Below, in pieces: positions 1 to 8,541 of a stretch of 64,000 bases of DNA. The translations under genes were made by a program, and so were the position numbers. The notes under the pieces were generated by a model. The model had not been told where the DNA came from and searched no databases. It saw only the letters and a program-made list of their open reading frames with translations. This stretch comes from Phycobacter azelaicus (GTDB lineage Bacteria > Pseudomonadota > Alphaproteobacteria > Rhodobacterales > Rhodobacteraceae), in the NCBI RefSeq assembly GCF_014884385.1, contig NZ_WKFH01000003.1:186001-250000 (forward strand), in the 5' to 3' direction. Positions within the stretch are counted from its first letter, which is position 1, and each line of letters opens with the position of its first letter.

Positions 1-7
1 CATCTAA

Positions 8-82
8 ATGCGCCTGTTTCTCATCATTGCCGGGCTGCTGACCCTATCTGCTTGTGACATTCCTCTGATCCCTCTGATTTGA
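8..82 (+). CDS. small lipoprotein, 24 aa
   Basis: Twenty-four codons from ATG to TGA. The product has an Arg after Met, a run of Leu/Phe/Ile, and a lipobox Leu-Ser-Ala-Cys at residues 13-16, leaving a mature lipopeptide of only nine residues (Cys-Asp, then Ile/Pro/Leu). Signal peptidase II cleavage and Cys acylation are inferred from the lipobox. The upstream region lies outside the window, so no ribosome-binding site can be judged. A strong terminator follows 25 bases after the stop, which fits an expressed transcript. Function is unknown; it could be a small entericidin-like or cell-envelope lipopeptide. Confidence 0.6.
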   Translation: MRLFLIIAGLLTLSACDIPLIPLI

Positions 83-106
83 GATCGCCTATACTGTCAC
101 TCGTAG

Positions 107-135
107 AAAAGGCCCCGGATCACACCGGGGCCTTT
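107..135. terminator. bidirectional intrinsic terminator
   Basis: Perfect inverted repeat AAAGGCCCCGG / CCGGGGCCTTT around a six-base loop (ATCACA), with A-run on one side and T-run on the other. It sits between the small lipoprotein gene (plus strand) and the end of the RND pump operon (minus strand), so it can stop transcription from both sides. Confidence 0.85.
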
Positions 136-163
136 CGTATTGTCTGTTCCAAATAGTGCAGGG

Positions 164-3100
164 TCAGGCTGCTACCGACTGACGTTTTTCGTCGCGGGAA
201 AAGAAGATCAGATAGAAGACAGGCGCTGCAACGAGCGTGAGAACCGTTGCAAAGGCCAAACCGCCCATGATCGTGATCGCCATCGAAACGAAGAAGGCAT
301 CGCTCAGCAGCGGCAACATACCGAGGATCGTCGTCACCGCCGCCAGCATGACGGGCCGCAGACGCGACACCGAGGCTTCGACGATCGCTTCGCGCAGCGG
401 GCGCCCCTCGGCGCGAACCAGGTCGATTTCCTCGACCAGAACGATCCCGTTCTTGATCAGCATGCCCGAGAGACTCAGCAGCCCTAGAAGCGCGGTAAAG
501 GTGAAGGGCATTCCGGTTCCCAAGAGGCCGATCACCACGCCGTTCACGGACATCGGAACCAGCAGCCAGATGATCACCGGCTGGCGAATCGCATTGAACA
601 GAAGCACGGATATCAGAACCATGATCAACAATGAGATCGGCAGTTGCGCGCCCAAGCTCTGGTTCGCCTCTGCGGAACTCTCATGCTCCCCGCCCCATTC
701 CATCTGGTATCCAAGCGGCAACTCCATGTCCTCGATGCTGGAGCGGATCTGGCCAAAGACAGTTGCGGCCGTCACATCTGCCGAGATATCGGCACCTACG
801 GTCAGAGTGAAAACCCGGTCCCGGCGATGGACAAGCGTGTTCTGAACCTGAACCTCGATTCCATCGATCATCTGTTCCAGGGGCAGAAAGCTGCTGGACG
901 AAGATGAAAACACCAGTTGGTCCATGATGTTGGCTGGATCGTCCGGCGCGCGGCGAATGATGATCGGAATCAGTCGGTCCCGCTCGCGGAAAACCCCCGC
1001 CGTCATGCCATCGGTGGCGAATTGCAAGGCATCTGCGATATCTTCGCGCGCGATGCCAGCCGTTTGGGCACGATCTGTTGCGTAGATGGGCTGCAACACC
1101 AGCTCTTGTTCACGCCAGTTATGACGCACGCTCAGGATGTCGTCGGAGCTTTGCTCGAGGCGGGCCATGGCTTCATCGCCAAGTTGGCGCAGCACCTTTG
1201 GATCCGGCCCAGAGAAGCGGACCTGGATCGGATCGCCGCCGCCGGGGCCAAAGACCAGTCTTTTCGTGCGGAACTCCGCTTCGGGCAGTGCAGCCTTGCC
1301 AAAAGCCTCGAGTTCCGCCTGCAGCGCCGGGATCGCCTCAAGACTGGTGGCCTCAATGATCAGGTGACCATAGCTCGGATTTGCCTTCTCCGCCGAGTAG
1401 GTTAGCATGAAGCGGGTCGCACCCTGCCCCACAAAGGCCGAGGTCGAAATGACGTCGTCACGATCAGAGAGCCAGTCTTCGACCAAGCTGAGCTTATGTG
1501 ATGTCGTATGGATCGAGGTGCCTTGCGGTAGCTTGAGATGCGCAAAGAACAGGGGCGTGTTGGAGTCAGGGAAGAAGGCCTGTTTCACCTGCCCAAAGCC
1601 CACGTAGCAGGCCGCGGTCAGCACGACCAACCCCACCACGACAAACCAGCGCAATTTGAGCGCAAGGCGCAAGGTGGTGCCATAGGCCCGGAAGATCAAA
1701 CCACCATATTCATCGCCGCCCCCGCCGGTCCCGGTCTTGAAGAAGTAGTGTCCCAAAAGCGGTGTCGCCGTCAGCGCCAAAAGCCAGCTCAAAAGCAGTG
1801 AAATCGCGATCACCGCGAACAGCGAGAACATGAACTCTCCTGTTGCGTCCGGGCTAAGGCCTATGCCTGCGAAGGCCATGATCCCGATCACCGTCGCGCC
1901 CAACAGCGGGATCTGAGTCTTGCTTGCGGCCTCTTGCGCGGCATCGCGCGAGGATTTGCCGCGCGACATTGCGATCTGCATGCCTTCGGCCACAACAATC
2001 GCATTGTCCACCAGCATGCCCATGGCAATGATCAAAGCGCCGAGCGAAATGCGCTCCATCTCGATGCTGAAAAGGTTCATGAACAGCAGTGTGCCTACGA
2101 CCGTCAGCAAAAGCGTTGCACCCACGACGACCGCGGCCCGCACCCCCATGAACAGTCCCAGAACCACAACCACGATGGCCACGGACATGGCAAGGTTCAC
2201 CAGAAAATCGTTTGACGCCTGATCCACCACCACATGCTGCTGATAAATCGGCTGCAGGGACACACCAAAGGGGATGTCGCTGTCCAGCTGCGCCAATTTG
2301 GCATCGACGTTGTTACCCACATCAACGATGTTTTCAGATGCAATGCCCGCAACCCCAAGCGTAAAGGCTTCAGTGCCGTTATAGCGCACGATCAAGCTGG
2401 GGTCGGCCACACGGCCGCGATGAACCTTGGCCATGTCCACGACATTGATGACCTCGCCTTGCACACCGACGGACAGCCCGGCGATCTCGGACACACTGTC
2501 TGATCCGTCAGGCGCAATCATGCGCGTGTCAGTGTCACCAGCGTCCAGTTTACCCGCCTCGCGCACCGAGTTTGACGTGGCGATGGCATTGGCGATGGCA
2601 TTCATGGGCACGTTAAGATTGACCGAAACCGCAAGATCCGGCTCCACATAGATTGCCTCGTCCGGAAGGCCTGAGACATCCACATCAGCGACGCCGTCCA
2701 CCGTGAGCAATTCCCGCCTCAAAAATGTAGCCAACTCGTGTTTCTCGGCGTCGGTGAAGCCTTCGGCAGTGACGGCATAGAAAAGGCCGAACACATCTCC
2801 GAACGTGTCATTCACGTAGGGCTGGCTGGTGCCATCGGGCAAAGATCTGGAGGCATCGCGTATCTTGGCACGCAGTTTTGTCCAGACCGCCGGCAGCTCA
2901 CTGCCGTCATAGGTCGATTTGATTTCAACCTCGATCAACGACTGACCGGGCTGGTTGATAGAAGTGATTGTGTCCACCTCGGCCATTTTTTGAATGGCCG
3001 ACTCCAAAGGCTCCGAAACCTCCAAGGCGACTTGTTCTGCCGTTGCGCCCGGATACTGGGTGACGATGACCGCCTGTTTGATTGTAAAGGCGGGGTCCTC

Positions 3101-3205
3101 AAGCCGTCCAAGCGACAGAAAACCCCAGATCCCTCCGAAAAGAGCGATCAGCATGATCAACCACGTGTAAAGTGGCTTTTCGATCGACCCGCGTGCGATG
3201 TCCAT
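164..3205 (-). CDS. RND efflux transporter permease (AcrB/HAE1 type)
   Basis: Inner-membrane proton/drug antiporter of about 1013 residues, the usual size for this family. Residue 1 is taken at 3205 (start Met-Asp-Ile-Ala-Arg-Gly), 10 bases after the adaptor gene; an in-frame upstream start would run into that gene. There is an N-terminal transmembrane helix (about 12-32), two large periplasmic loops and two blocks of TM helices. The TM4 proton-relay motif reads GMLVDNAIVV, so the second Asp of the AcrB Asp-Asp pair is Asn here; the TM10 Lys is kept (SGMLIKNGIVLVEE). It is the last gene of a MarR/adaptor/pump operon. No outer-membrane factor gene lies nearby, so a TolC-like protein encoded elsewhere is presumed. 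Substrate unknown. Confidence 0.93.
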   Translation of the reverse strand: MDIARGSIEKPLYTWLIMLIALFGGIWGFLSLGRLEDPAFTIKQAVIVTQYPGATAEQVALEVSEPLESAIQKMAEVDTITSINQPGQSLIEVEIKSTYDGSELPAVWTKLRAKIRDASRSLPDGTSQPYVNDTFGDVFGLFYAVTAEGFTDAEKHELATFLRRELLTVDGVADVDVSGLPDEAIYVEPDLAVSVNLNVPMNAIANAIATSNSVREAGKLDAGDTDTRMIAPDGSDSVSEIAGLSVGVQGEVINVVDMAKVHRGRVADPSLIVRYNGTEAFTLGVAGIASENIVDVGNNVDAKLAQLDSDIPFGVSLQPIYQQHVVVDQASNDFLVNLAMSVAIVVVVLGLFMGVRAAVVVGATLLLTVVGTLLFMNLFSIEMERISLGALIIAMGMLVDNAIVVAEGMQIAMSRGKSSRDAAQEAASKTQIPLLGATVIGIMAFAGIGLSPDATGEFMFSLFAVIAISLLLSWLLALTATPLLGHYFFKTGTGGGGDEYGGLIFRAYGTTLRLALKLRWFVVVGLVVLTAACYVGFGQVKQAFFPDSNTPLFFAHLKLPQGTSIHTTSHKLSLVEDWLSDRDDVISTSAFVGQGATRFMLTYSAEKANPSYGHLIIEATSLEAIPALQAELEAFGKAALPEAEFRTKRLVFGPGGGDPIQVRFSGPDPKVLRQLGDEAMARLEQSSDDILSVRHNWREQELVLQPIYATDRAQTAGIAREDIADALQFATDGMTAGVFRERDRLIPIIIRRAPDDPANIMDQLVFSSSSSSFLPLEQMIDGIEVQVQNTLVHRRDRVFTLTVGADISADVTAATVFGQIRSSIEDMELPLGYQMEWGGEHESSAEANQSLGAQLPISLLIMVLISVLLFNAIRQPVIIWLLVPMSVNGVVIGLLGTGMPFTFTALLGLLSLSGMLIKNGIVLVEEIDLVRAEGRPLREAIVEASVSRLRPVMLAAVTTILGMLPLLSDAFFVSMAITIMGGLAFATVLTLVAAPVFYLIFFSRDEKRQSVAA

Positions 3206-3215
3206 TGTACCGCCC

Positions 3216-4274
3216 TCAGTTCGCGAAACCGGCAAAGCGGCGCACCGCTTGACCGTCACTCAGAGCATTGCCACCTGTCAGGACAACTTCCTCGCCGCCT
3301 TCAAGGCCGCTTTCTATTGAAAATCCACCATCGTGTGTGGGCGAAACCGTTACGGGCTGCCAGGTCACGGTTCCCTGATCGGCCCCAGTCGGCGAAAAGA
3401 CCATCACACCGGTATTTCCCTCCGCGGATGTCACGATGGCGGTTGCAGGCAGGACGATGCCTTCTGCATTAGTTTCCACCTCTATGCGCACGGCAACCGA
3501 CGCGCCCGGAAGGATCTGCCGGTCTTCGGGCGGTGCCAGACGGAAGGTCACGCGGTAGGTCTGTCCCACGCTGCTGGCCTCGGCATCAAATTCGAGGATC
3601 TCCACCGGGTAGGTCGCATCCCAACCCGGAAAGGACGCGGTAAATTCAACCTCATTGCTTTGGTCTGCCTGCTGGAACAGGATCTCGGGTACATCTACCT
3701 TGACGTGCAGTTCGGACATGTCGTGCAGGCGCACGATGGGCGTTCCGGCGCCCACGGTGGTGAAGTTGTCGACTTCGCGACTTGAAACCAAGGCGTCAAA
3801 AGGGGCCGTCAAGGTTGCATGCTTCAACTCGTATTCTGCATTTCTGAGGGCAACCCCAGCCAGGCCGGCTTGGGTCTCGGCATCATCGATCGACACCTGA
3901 CTGACCGTCCCAGCTAGTTTTTCAAGCCGCGCTACAGTACGATCGGCCTGTTCCTTCTGCAATCTCGCCTGTTCCAACTGCAGCTCGAATGGCTCCAGAT
4001 CCAGTTGCGCGACCATCTGCCCCTTGGGCACGACAAAGCCCTGGGCGACAGGAAACTTCACGACCTGCCCGGCAACCTGAAAGGCCAGATCCACGGATTG
4101 CTTTGCGGCAACCTGGCCAAAGAACTGCCGCTGGATCGTCATGCTGCCCGTCTGCGTCTGGAGCAGTTTCACCGGTTTGGCCACATCCTCTGCAGCCAGG
4201 ACCGCAACTGGCAGGAAAGAGGCCATCGCCAGGAAAAACGCATACCGCGTCGTCAATTTCTTGAACCGTTTCAT
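3216..4274 (-). CDS. RND efflux periplasmic adaptor subunit (membrane fusion protein)
   Basis: A 352-residue HlyD/AcrA-like adaptor that links the inner-membrane pump to an outer-membrane channel. It has a signal peptide (Lys/Arg start, hydrophobic core, Ala-rich end near residue 28), a biotinyl-lipoyl-like half-motif (residues ~65-95), a short alpha-hairpin rich in Gln/Glu/Leu (~95-135), the second lipoyl half (GVTAPF-like, TLTAPFDALVSSREV ~150), and beta-barrel/membrane-proximal domains. No lipobox Cys is seen. It starts with a strong AAGGAGAT ribosome-binding site, and its ATG overlaps the stop of the MarR gene (ATGA), so the two are translationally coupled. Confidence 0.92.
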   Translation of the reverse strand: MKRFKKLTTRYAFFLAMASFLPVAVLAAEDVAKPVKLLQTQTGSMTIQRQFFGQVAAKQSVDLAFQVAGQVVKFPVAQGFVVPKGQMVAQLDLEPFELQLEQARLQKEQADRTVARLEKLAGTVSQVSIDDAETQAGLAGVALRNAEYELKHATLTAPFDALVSSREVDNFTTVGAGTPIVRLHDMSELHVKVDVPEILFQQADQSNEVEFTASFPGWDATYPVEILEFDAEASSVGQTYRVTFRLAPPEDRQILPGASVAVRIEVETNAEGIVLPATAIVTSAEGNTGVMVFSPTGADQGTVTWQPVTVSPTHDGGFSIESGLEGGEEVVLTGGNALSDGQAVRRFAGFAN

Positions 4275-4750
4275 TCATTATCTCCTTTGGGGACCGAAGC
4301 TGCCGAATGCGCCCCCTGTCCCAGAATCGTATCATGGATTTTCTTGGATAGAGCCGCGAACCGGTCGATATCCGAGGCTGATAGGCCGGAAACACTGCGA
4401 AAAAGATCACCAAGCTGTCTTTGCAACATCAGGCGTACATGCTGCCCCCGCTCAGTCAATTGCAACAGGAGCGCACGACGGTCTTCCGGGTCTGCCGTAC
4501 GTTCGACCAGCCCCTGCCCTTCCAACTGGTCTGCGGCCGCCGTAACCGAGGGCGCGCCGATCATTAGCAGGTGCGCCAAGGCCCCCATCCTGCGCGGGCG
4601 ATCCAACTGGATCAGAAGCCGTGTCTCGATCCGGCCCAGACGCGGCGCAAGCGCTGCCTCGTCAATGGCATTGTCCATCTTCCAGGAAAACGCATAGATC
4701 CCCATCATGGCGCAGATCTCGGGCGACAGGCAGGGCGCGTCCTCGCTCAT
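4271..4750 (-). CDS. MarR-family transcriptional regulator
   Basis: Winged-helix regulator, about 159 residues. The recognition region is around LLMIGAPSVTAAADQLEGQG and the wing around ERTADPEDRRALLLQLTERG, the classic MarR DxRxxxxxLT signature. Start at 4750 (Met-Ser-Glu-Asp) is preferred because GGAG sits six bases upstream; an ATG at 4765 is the alternative. It is the first gene of the operon with the adaptor and the RND pump, so by family precedent it probably represses its own operon and responds to a pump substrate. The divergent ketosynthase gene begins about 220 bases away and could share control. Confidence 0.88.
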   Translation of the reverse strand: MSEDAPCLSPEICAMMGIYAFSWKMDNAIDEAALAPRLGRIETRLLIQLDRPRRMGALAHLLMIGAPSVTAAADQLEGQGLVERTADPEDRRALLLQLTERGQHVRLMLQRQLGDLFRSVSGLSASDIDRFAALSKKIHDTILGQGAHSAASVPKGDNE

Positions 4751-4969
4751 CTGTTTCTCCGCCATGGTGTGTGTGCGCCTTGTTGCAGATTGCAAATAAT
4801 CGGAGGGTTCAAGGATTCGCACCACATTACTTCAGAAGCTGAACTTTTCACGTGAATAAGTTCACACATCGCGCTGATCTTGCCCCAGGGGCAAGTACGG
4901 ACGGCCCTTGACGTTCCATCCTCAAAGTGCCCACATATGCGGCACTTCAAACATTTTGGGTTCCTCGCA

Positions 4970-6094
4970 ATGTTCACAGCTGCCATCACCGGCACCGGGG
5001 TCTTTACCCCCTCACAGTCCATCACAAACGCAGAGCTGGTGGAAGCTTTTAACGCCTATGCCGACCGCATGAATGCACAGAATGCCGAAGCGATCTCTGC
5101 AGGCGAGATGGAGCCGATGCAGCATTCCTCCGAAGAATTCATCCTCAAGGCGTCGGGTATCGAGCAGCGTTATGTCATGGACAAATCCGGCATCCTGGAC
5201 CCCGAGGTGATGCACCCCCTGCTGCGCCAGCGCAGCGATGACGAGCCCGGTATCATGGCGGAAATGGCCGTGGATGCCGCGAACAAGGCTCTGGCGCAGG
5301 CCGGAAAAACGGCTGCGGACGTGGATGTCGTGATCTGCGCTGCTTCCAACATGGAGCGGGCCTACCCGGCGGTGGCCATCGAGATTCAGAAGCTGCTTGG
5401 CATCAATGGCTTTGCTTTTGACATGAACGTCGCCTGCTCCTCAGCCACCTTTGGCTTGCAGGTGGCGGCGGACATGATCCGATCCGGTAGCATACGCTCA
5501 GCGCTTGTGGTCAACCCGGAGATCTGCTCGGGCCATCTGGAGTGGCGCGACCGCGACTGCCATTTCATCTTTGGCGATGTGGCGACCGCAACATTGGTGG
5601 AGCGCATCGAAGATGCCAAAGGCCCTCATTTCGAGATACTGTCAACCCGCTGCGCCACCGAGTTTTCCAACAACATCCGCAACAATAACGGCTTCTTGCG
5701 CCGCTCCCGCCCTGATGGGGTGAAGGATCGCCGCGACATGCAGTTCATGCAGAACGGGCGCAAGGTGTTCAAGGAGGTGCTGCCCATGGTCAGCGACCAC
5801 ATCACCCGGCATCTGAGCGACAGCGGCGCGTCACGCGACAATCTGAAACGGCTATGGTTACACCAGGCGAACAAATCGATGAACGATTTCATCGGTAAAA
5901 AGGTTCTCGGCCGCACCCCGACTGCCGAAGAGCAGCCCAACATCCTGCAGGAGTACGCCAATACTTCGTCGGCCGGATCAATCATCGCGTTTTCGCAGAA
6001 CTCCGACGATATGGCCGATCAAGAGATGGGCCTTATCTGTTCCTTTGGCGCAGGGTATTCTGTCGGCTCAGTCCTGCTGCGCCGACATAGCTAA
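4970..6094 (+). CDS. beta-ketoacyl-ACP synthase III-like protein (FabH family)
   Basis: Thiolase-fold condensing enzyme, 374 residues from the chosen start (Met-Phe-Thr-Ala-Ala-Ile-Thr-Gly-Thr-Gly). The catalytic triad is visible: Cys156 in VACSSATFG, His in WLHQANKSM and Asn in YANTSSAGS. It is about 50 residues longer than housekeeping FabH because of an insertion (residues ~20-75, with many Ala/Glu/Met) that I recall from the Pseudomonas PA3286-type ketosynthases, which use medium-chain acyl-CoA; this assignment is from memory. Likely role: condensing an acyl-CoA with malonyl-ACP, for example shunting beta-oxidation products into lipid synthesis. It is divergent from the MarR/RND operon. 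In-frame starts exist upstream at 4880 and 4937, but similarity begins only at 4970. Confidence 0.85.
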   Translation: MFTAAITGTGVFTPSQSITNAELVEAFNAYADRMNAQNAEAISAGEMEPMQHSSEEFILKASGIEQRYVMDKSGILDPEVMHPLLRQRSDDEPGIMAEMAVDAANKALAQAGKTAADVDVVICAASNMERAYPAVAIEIQKLLGINGFAFDMNVACSSATFGLQVAADMIRSGSIRSALVVNPEICSGHLEWRDRDCHFIFGDVATATLVERIEDAKGPHFEILSTRCATEFSNNIRNNNGFLRRSRPDGVKDRRDMQFMQNGRKVFKEVLPMVSDHITRHLSDSGASRDNLKRLWLHQANKSMNDFIGKKVLGRTPTAEEQPNILQEYANTSSAGSIIAFSQNSDDMADQEMGLICSFGAGYSVGSVLLRRHS

Positions 6095-6108
6095 GCCGCG
6101 AGTTGGCC

Positions 6109-6150
6109 GCCTGATTGTCGCAGCCTCTGCGCCAGCAGCGATCAGGCGCT
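6109..6150. terminator. possible terminator hairpin between convergent genes
   Basis: GCCTGAT (6109-6115) pairs with ATCAGGC (6141-6147), with a 25-base loop and a pyrimidine/T-rich stretch after it. It overlaps the end of the convergent HTH-like gene. The loop is long, so confidence is modest. Confidence 0.4.
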
Positions 6151-6612
6151 TTCTTCTTCGAGATGCAGTTTCATCTCCAGCAGGACCTGTTGCAGCAGCA
6201 CGGTCTCGCGCAGCAACCGCTTTGCCTCATTCACAGTGATGATGCCATCGGCGATGGCTTCCTGATACTCGCTCATCAGAGTCGCAAACCGCTGACTGAG
6301 CGCAATCACGTCGGCATTCACACCGCCATTGCTCCGCGTCGCAGTTCCCTCTTCATCGTCAGAACTGGCGTATGACAGAGTGATATTCTTGAGGTCTGCA
6401 AGGGCCGCGGTCACATGCGGAAAAGATGCTGCACCTTCCAGCTTGGCGACAGAATCCACCGGCATGAAACGCTCGGCATGTTCGGCATTGTCGGAATAAT
6501 AGCGGCCCAGCGTGGCCTTCGATTTGCCGGTTATCTGACAGGCAGCCTCAATGCCGACGTCCTTGACCAGGGCCTCAGTATGCTTCTTCAGGTACGTACA
6601 AATATCTGCCAT
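6142..6612 (-). CDS. hypothetical protein with N-terminal HTH-like segment
   Basis: 156 residues, function not recognised. Residues ~15-45 (GIEAACQITGKSKATLGRYY) look like a helix-turn-helix of the kind found in phage CII-like regulators: a turn, then Ser-Lys-Ala-Thr-Leu-Gly-Arg-Tyr. The C-terminal third (~110-155) is a predicted amphipathic helix rich in Leu, Glu and Gln (LLRETVLLQQVLLEMKLHLE) that could dimerise. There is an acidic linker (SSDDEEG) between the two. No signal peptide or membrane segment. It stands alone, convergent with the ketosynthase gene. It may be a small DNA-binding regulator of phage origin that has become fixed; this is inference. Confidence 0.65.
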   Translation of the reverse strand: MADICTYLKKHTEALVKDVGIEAACQITGKSKATLGRYYSDNAEHAERFMPVDSVAKLEGAASFPHVTAALADLKNITLSYASSDDEEGTATRSNGGVNADVIALSQRFATLMSEYQEAIADGIITVNEAKRLLRETVLLQQVLLEMKLHLEEESA

Positions 6613-6988
6613 GTAGTCTCACTAAATCGCGGCTCCCCGGGGCGGGGAACGAAATCATCAATTTCCCATGCTATTGTTTTATCTGAATTGCAATACTTGA
6701 TCCATCCCTTGCGTTTTCAGGGATTTAACCAGTGTCCCCGATGCCATTTCTTGCATCCTTTGGGAAGAAGCACCTTTGTGAGTGAGGTTGGGCTTCTAAC
6801 TATTGTCGAAGGCGACGCCTGCCTGTGTGCGTGGGCGTAAGGCGCCGCCTTCTGGTTTCTGCGTCCTTGTCGGTTTTTGTTCTATCCATCCCCAGGGCCT
6901 GCTGCGGCCCGGATCAGACAGAGCCCGTGCAAGGGCGCAATTCGTTTTTGCGGTTCACTCCTTTGAAACCAGAGGCTAAACCGCGAGC
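6613..6988. other. intergenic region, no supported gene
   Basis: About 375 bases between divergent genes (the HTH-like protein and thymidine kinase). It contains a small GC hairpin, TCCCC/GGGGA at 6634-6648, and presumably both promoters. I could not pick a convincing -35/-10 pair. The short open frames here have no ribosome-binding site and no recognisable product. Confidence 0.5.
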
Positions 6989-7591
6989 ATGGCAAAGCTC
7001 TATTTTCACTACTCAACCATGAATGCGGGCAAATCGGCGGTGCTGCTTCAGGCCTCGCACAACTACCGCGAGAACAACATGGAAACCTACCTTCTGACCG
7101 CACGGATCGATGAGCGCGCCGGGCAAGGACGGATCGCCTCGAGGATCGGCATCAGCGAGACAGCAGATGTGTTTTCGGCGAATGATGATCTGTTCGAGCG
7201 GATCAAGACCCGTCTGGATCAAGGGAAACTGGCAAGCATCTTTGTTGATGAAGCGCAGTTTCTCTCTCCCGAGCAGGTCTGGCAGTTGGCCCGCGTGGTG
7301 GACGACCTGGGTGTCCCGGTCTTGTGCTATTGGCTGCGGGTCGATTTCCAGGGCAAGCTATTTCCCGGATCTGCCACGCTCTTGGCCCTCGCCGACGAAA
7401 TGCGCGAAGTGCGTACCATTTGCCACTGCGGAAAGAAGGCGACCATGGTCATTCGTCAAGACGAGCAAGGCCGCGCCATCACGACGGGCGATCAGGTGCA
7501 GATCGGCGGCAATGAGACCTATGTTTCACTCTGCCGCCGTCACTGGCGTGAGGCCGTCGGCGATAGAGGAACCGCCTCCCGAGCCTGTTAA
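6989..7591 (+). CDS. tdk: thymidine kinase (type II)
   Basis: Phosphorylates thymidine to dTMP in the salvage pathway; 200 residues, typical of type II enzymes. It shows the P-loop STMNAGKSA (residues ~9-17), the DEAQF motif (Asp-Glu, catalytic Glu, ~84), the thymidine-binding segment GKLFPGSATLLALAD, and the zinc-site Cys/His residues in TICHCGKK and SLCRRHW. One oddity: the family motif CYGLRxDF reads CYWLRVDF here, a Gly to Trp change. Start: the ATG follows an Arg-rich untranslated stretch with a weak GAG-type ribosome-binding site. Its stop overlaps the stop of the convergent dehydrogenase gene by four bases. Confidence 0.95.
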   Translation: MAKLYFHYSTMNAGKSAVLLQASHNYRENNMETYLLTARIDERAGQGRIASRIGISETADVFSANDDLFERIKTRLDQGKLASIFVDEAQFLSPEQVWQLARVVDDLGVPVLCYWLRVDFQGKLFPGSATLLALADEMREVRTICHCGKKATMVIRQDEQGRAITTGDQVQIGGNETYVSLCRRHWREAVGDRGTASRAC

Positions 7592-8538
7592 ACAGGATTG
7601 GGTAGAGGCATGCCCGCCATAAAGGCAGCAACGTTGTCCAGGGCCATATGCCCCATATTCGTGCGCACTTCTTCCGTCGCGGTTCCCAGATGTGGTAGCA
7701 GGGTCACAGTATCCAGCTCTCGCAGGGCTTCCGGCACCTTGGGTTCGAACTCGTAGACATCAAGCCCCGCCCCGGCAAGCCGCTTGTCCTGCAACGCAGC
7801 AATCAAAGCGCTCTCTTTCACGATCTCGCCCCGGGCGATATTAATCAGATGTGCATGCGGCTGCATCGCGGCAAGAACGCCTTCATCAACCATGTGCAGC
7901 GTTTGGGGGCCGCCCGGCACCGCGACCACCAGAAAATCGACCTGAGAGGCCATCTCGACCACAGAGGCGCAGCGGGTAACAGGGTAGCCCGGCTCCTTTT
8001 CGCTGCGCGCGGTGTAAAGCACGTTCATACCAAAGCCAAAATGACAGCGCCGCCCGATGGCCGCACCGATACGGCCAAGGCCGATGATGCCAACGGTCTT
8101 GCCGGTCACGTGCTGCCCCAGCATCTGGGTCGGGTGCCAGCCCTCCCATTTGCCCGAGCGCACCAGCCGCTCCCCCTCGCCCGCGCGGCGTGCCGACATG
8201 AGGATCAGGGTCATGGCAATATCTGCGGTGGCATCGGTGACAGCACCGGGCGTATTCGTTACCGCGATACCGGCAGCCTCGGCTGCCTGTGTATCTATAT
8301 GATTGTATCCCACTCCAAAATTGGCCAGCAAACGGCAGCGCGCATTAGGAACGCTCGACACCACATCAGCCGAGAACAGATCGCCAAGCGTCGGCATCAC
8401 GACATCATAATCCCGCAGGGCACGCTCCATTTCCGTGCGGCTGAGCACGCCTGTATCAGGGCGAATATCCACATCGAATTCAGCCCGCGCCCGTGCTTCG
8501 ACTGCGGCGGTCATCGGCCGTGTGATCCAGAGTTTCAT
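7588..8538 (-). CDS. D-isomer-specific 2-hydroxyacid dehydrogenase (glyoxylate/hydroxypyruvate reductase type)
   Basis: NAD(P)H-dependent oxidoreductase, 316 residues, with the substrate domain split around a Rossmann domain. The nucleotide motif is GIIGLGRIGAAIGRR (~150); the catalytic Arg lies in NIARGEIV (~235), the Glu in LDVYEFEP (~264) and the His in LLPHLGTAT (~282). The sequence resembles GyaR/GhrB-type glyoxylate reductases of alphaproteobacteria; the exact substrate cannot be read from the sequence. It is the last gene of the operon ybjN-like/proC/csaA, three bases after csaA, and overlaps the tdk stop. Confidence 0.92.
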   Translation of the reverse strand: MKLWITRPMTAAVEARARAEFDVDIRPDTGVLSRTEMERALRDYDVVMPTLGDLFSADVVSSVPNARCRLLANFGVGYNHIDTQAAEAAGIAVTNTPGAVTDATADIAMTLILMSARRAGEGERLVRSGKWEGWHPTQMLGQHVTGKTVGIIGLGRIGAAIGRRCHFGFGMNVLYTARSEKEPGYPVTRCASVVEMASQVDFLVVAVPGGPQTLHMVDEGVLAAMQPHAHLINIARGEIVKESALIAALQDKRLAGAGLDVYEFEPKVPEALRELDTVTLLPHLGTATEEVRTNMGHMALDNVAAFMAGMPLPNPV

Positions 8539-8541
8539 GGG

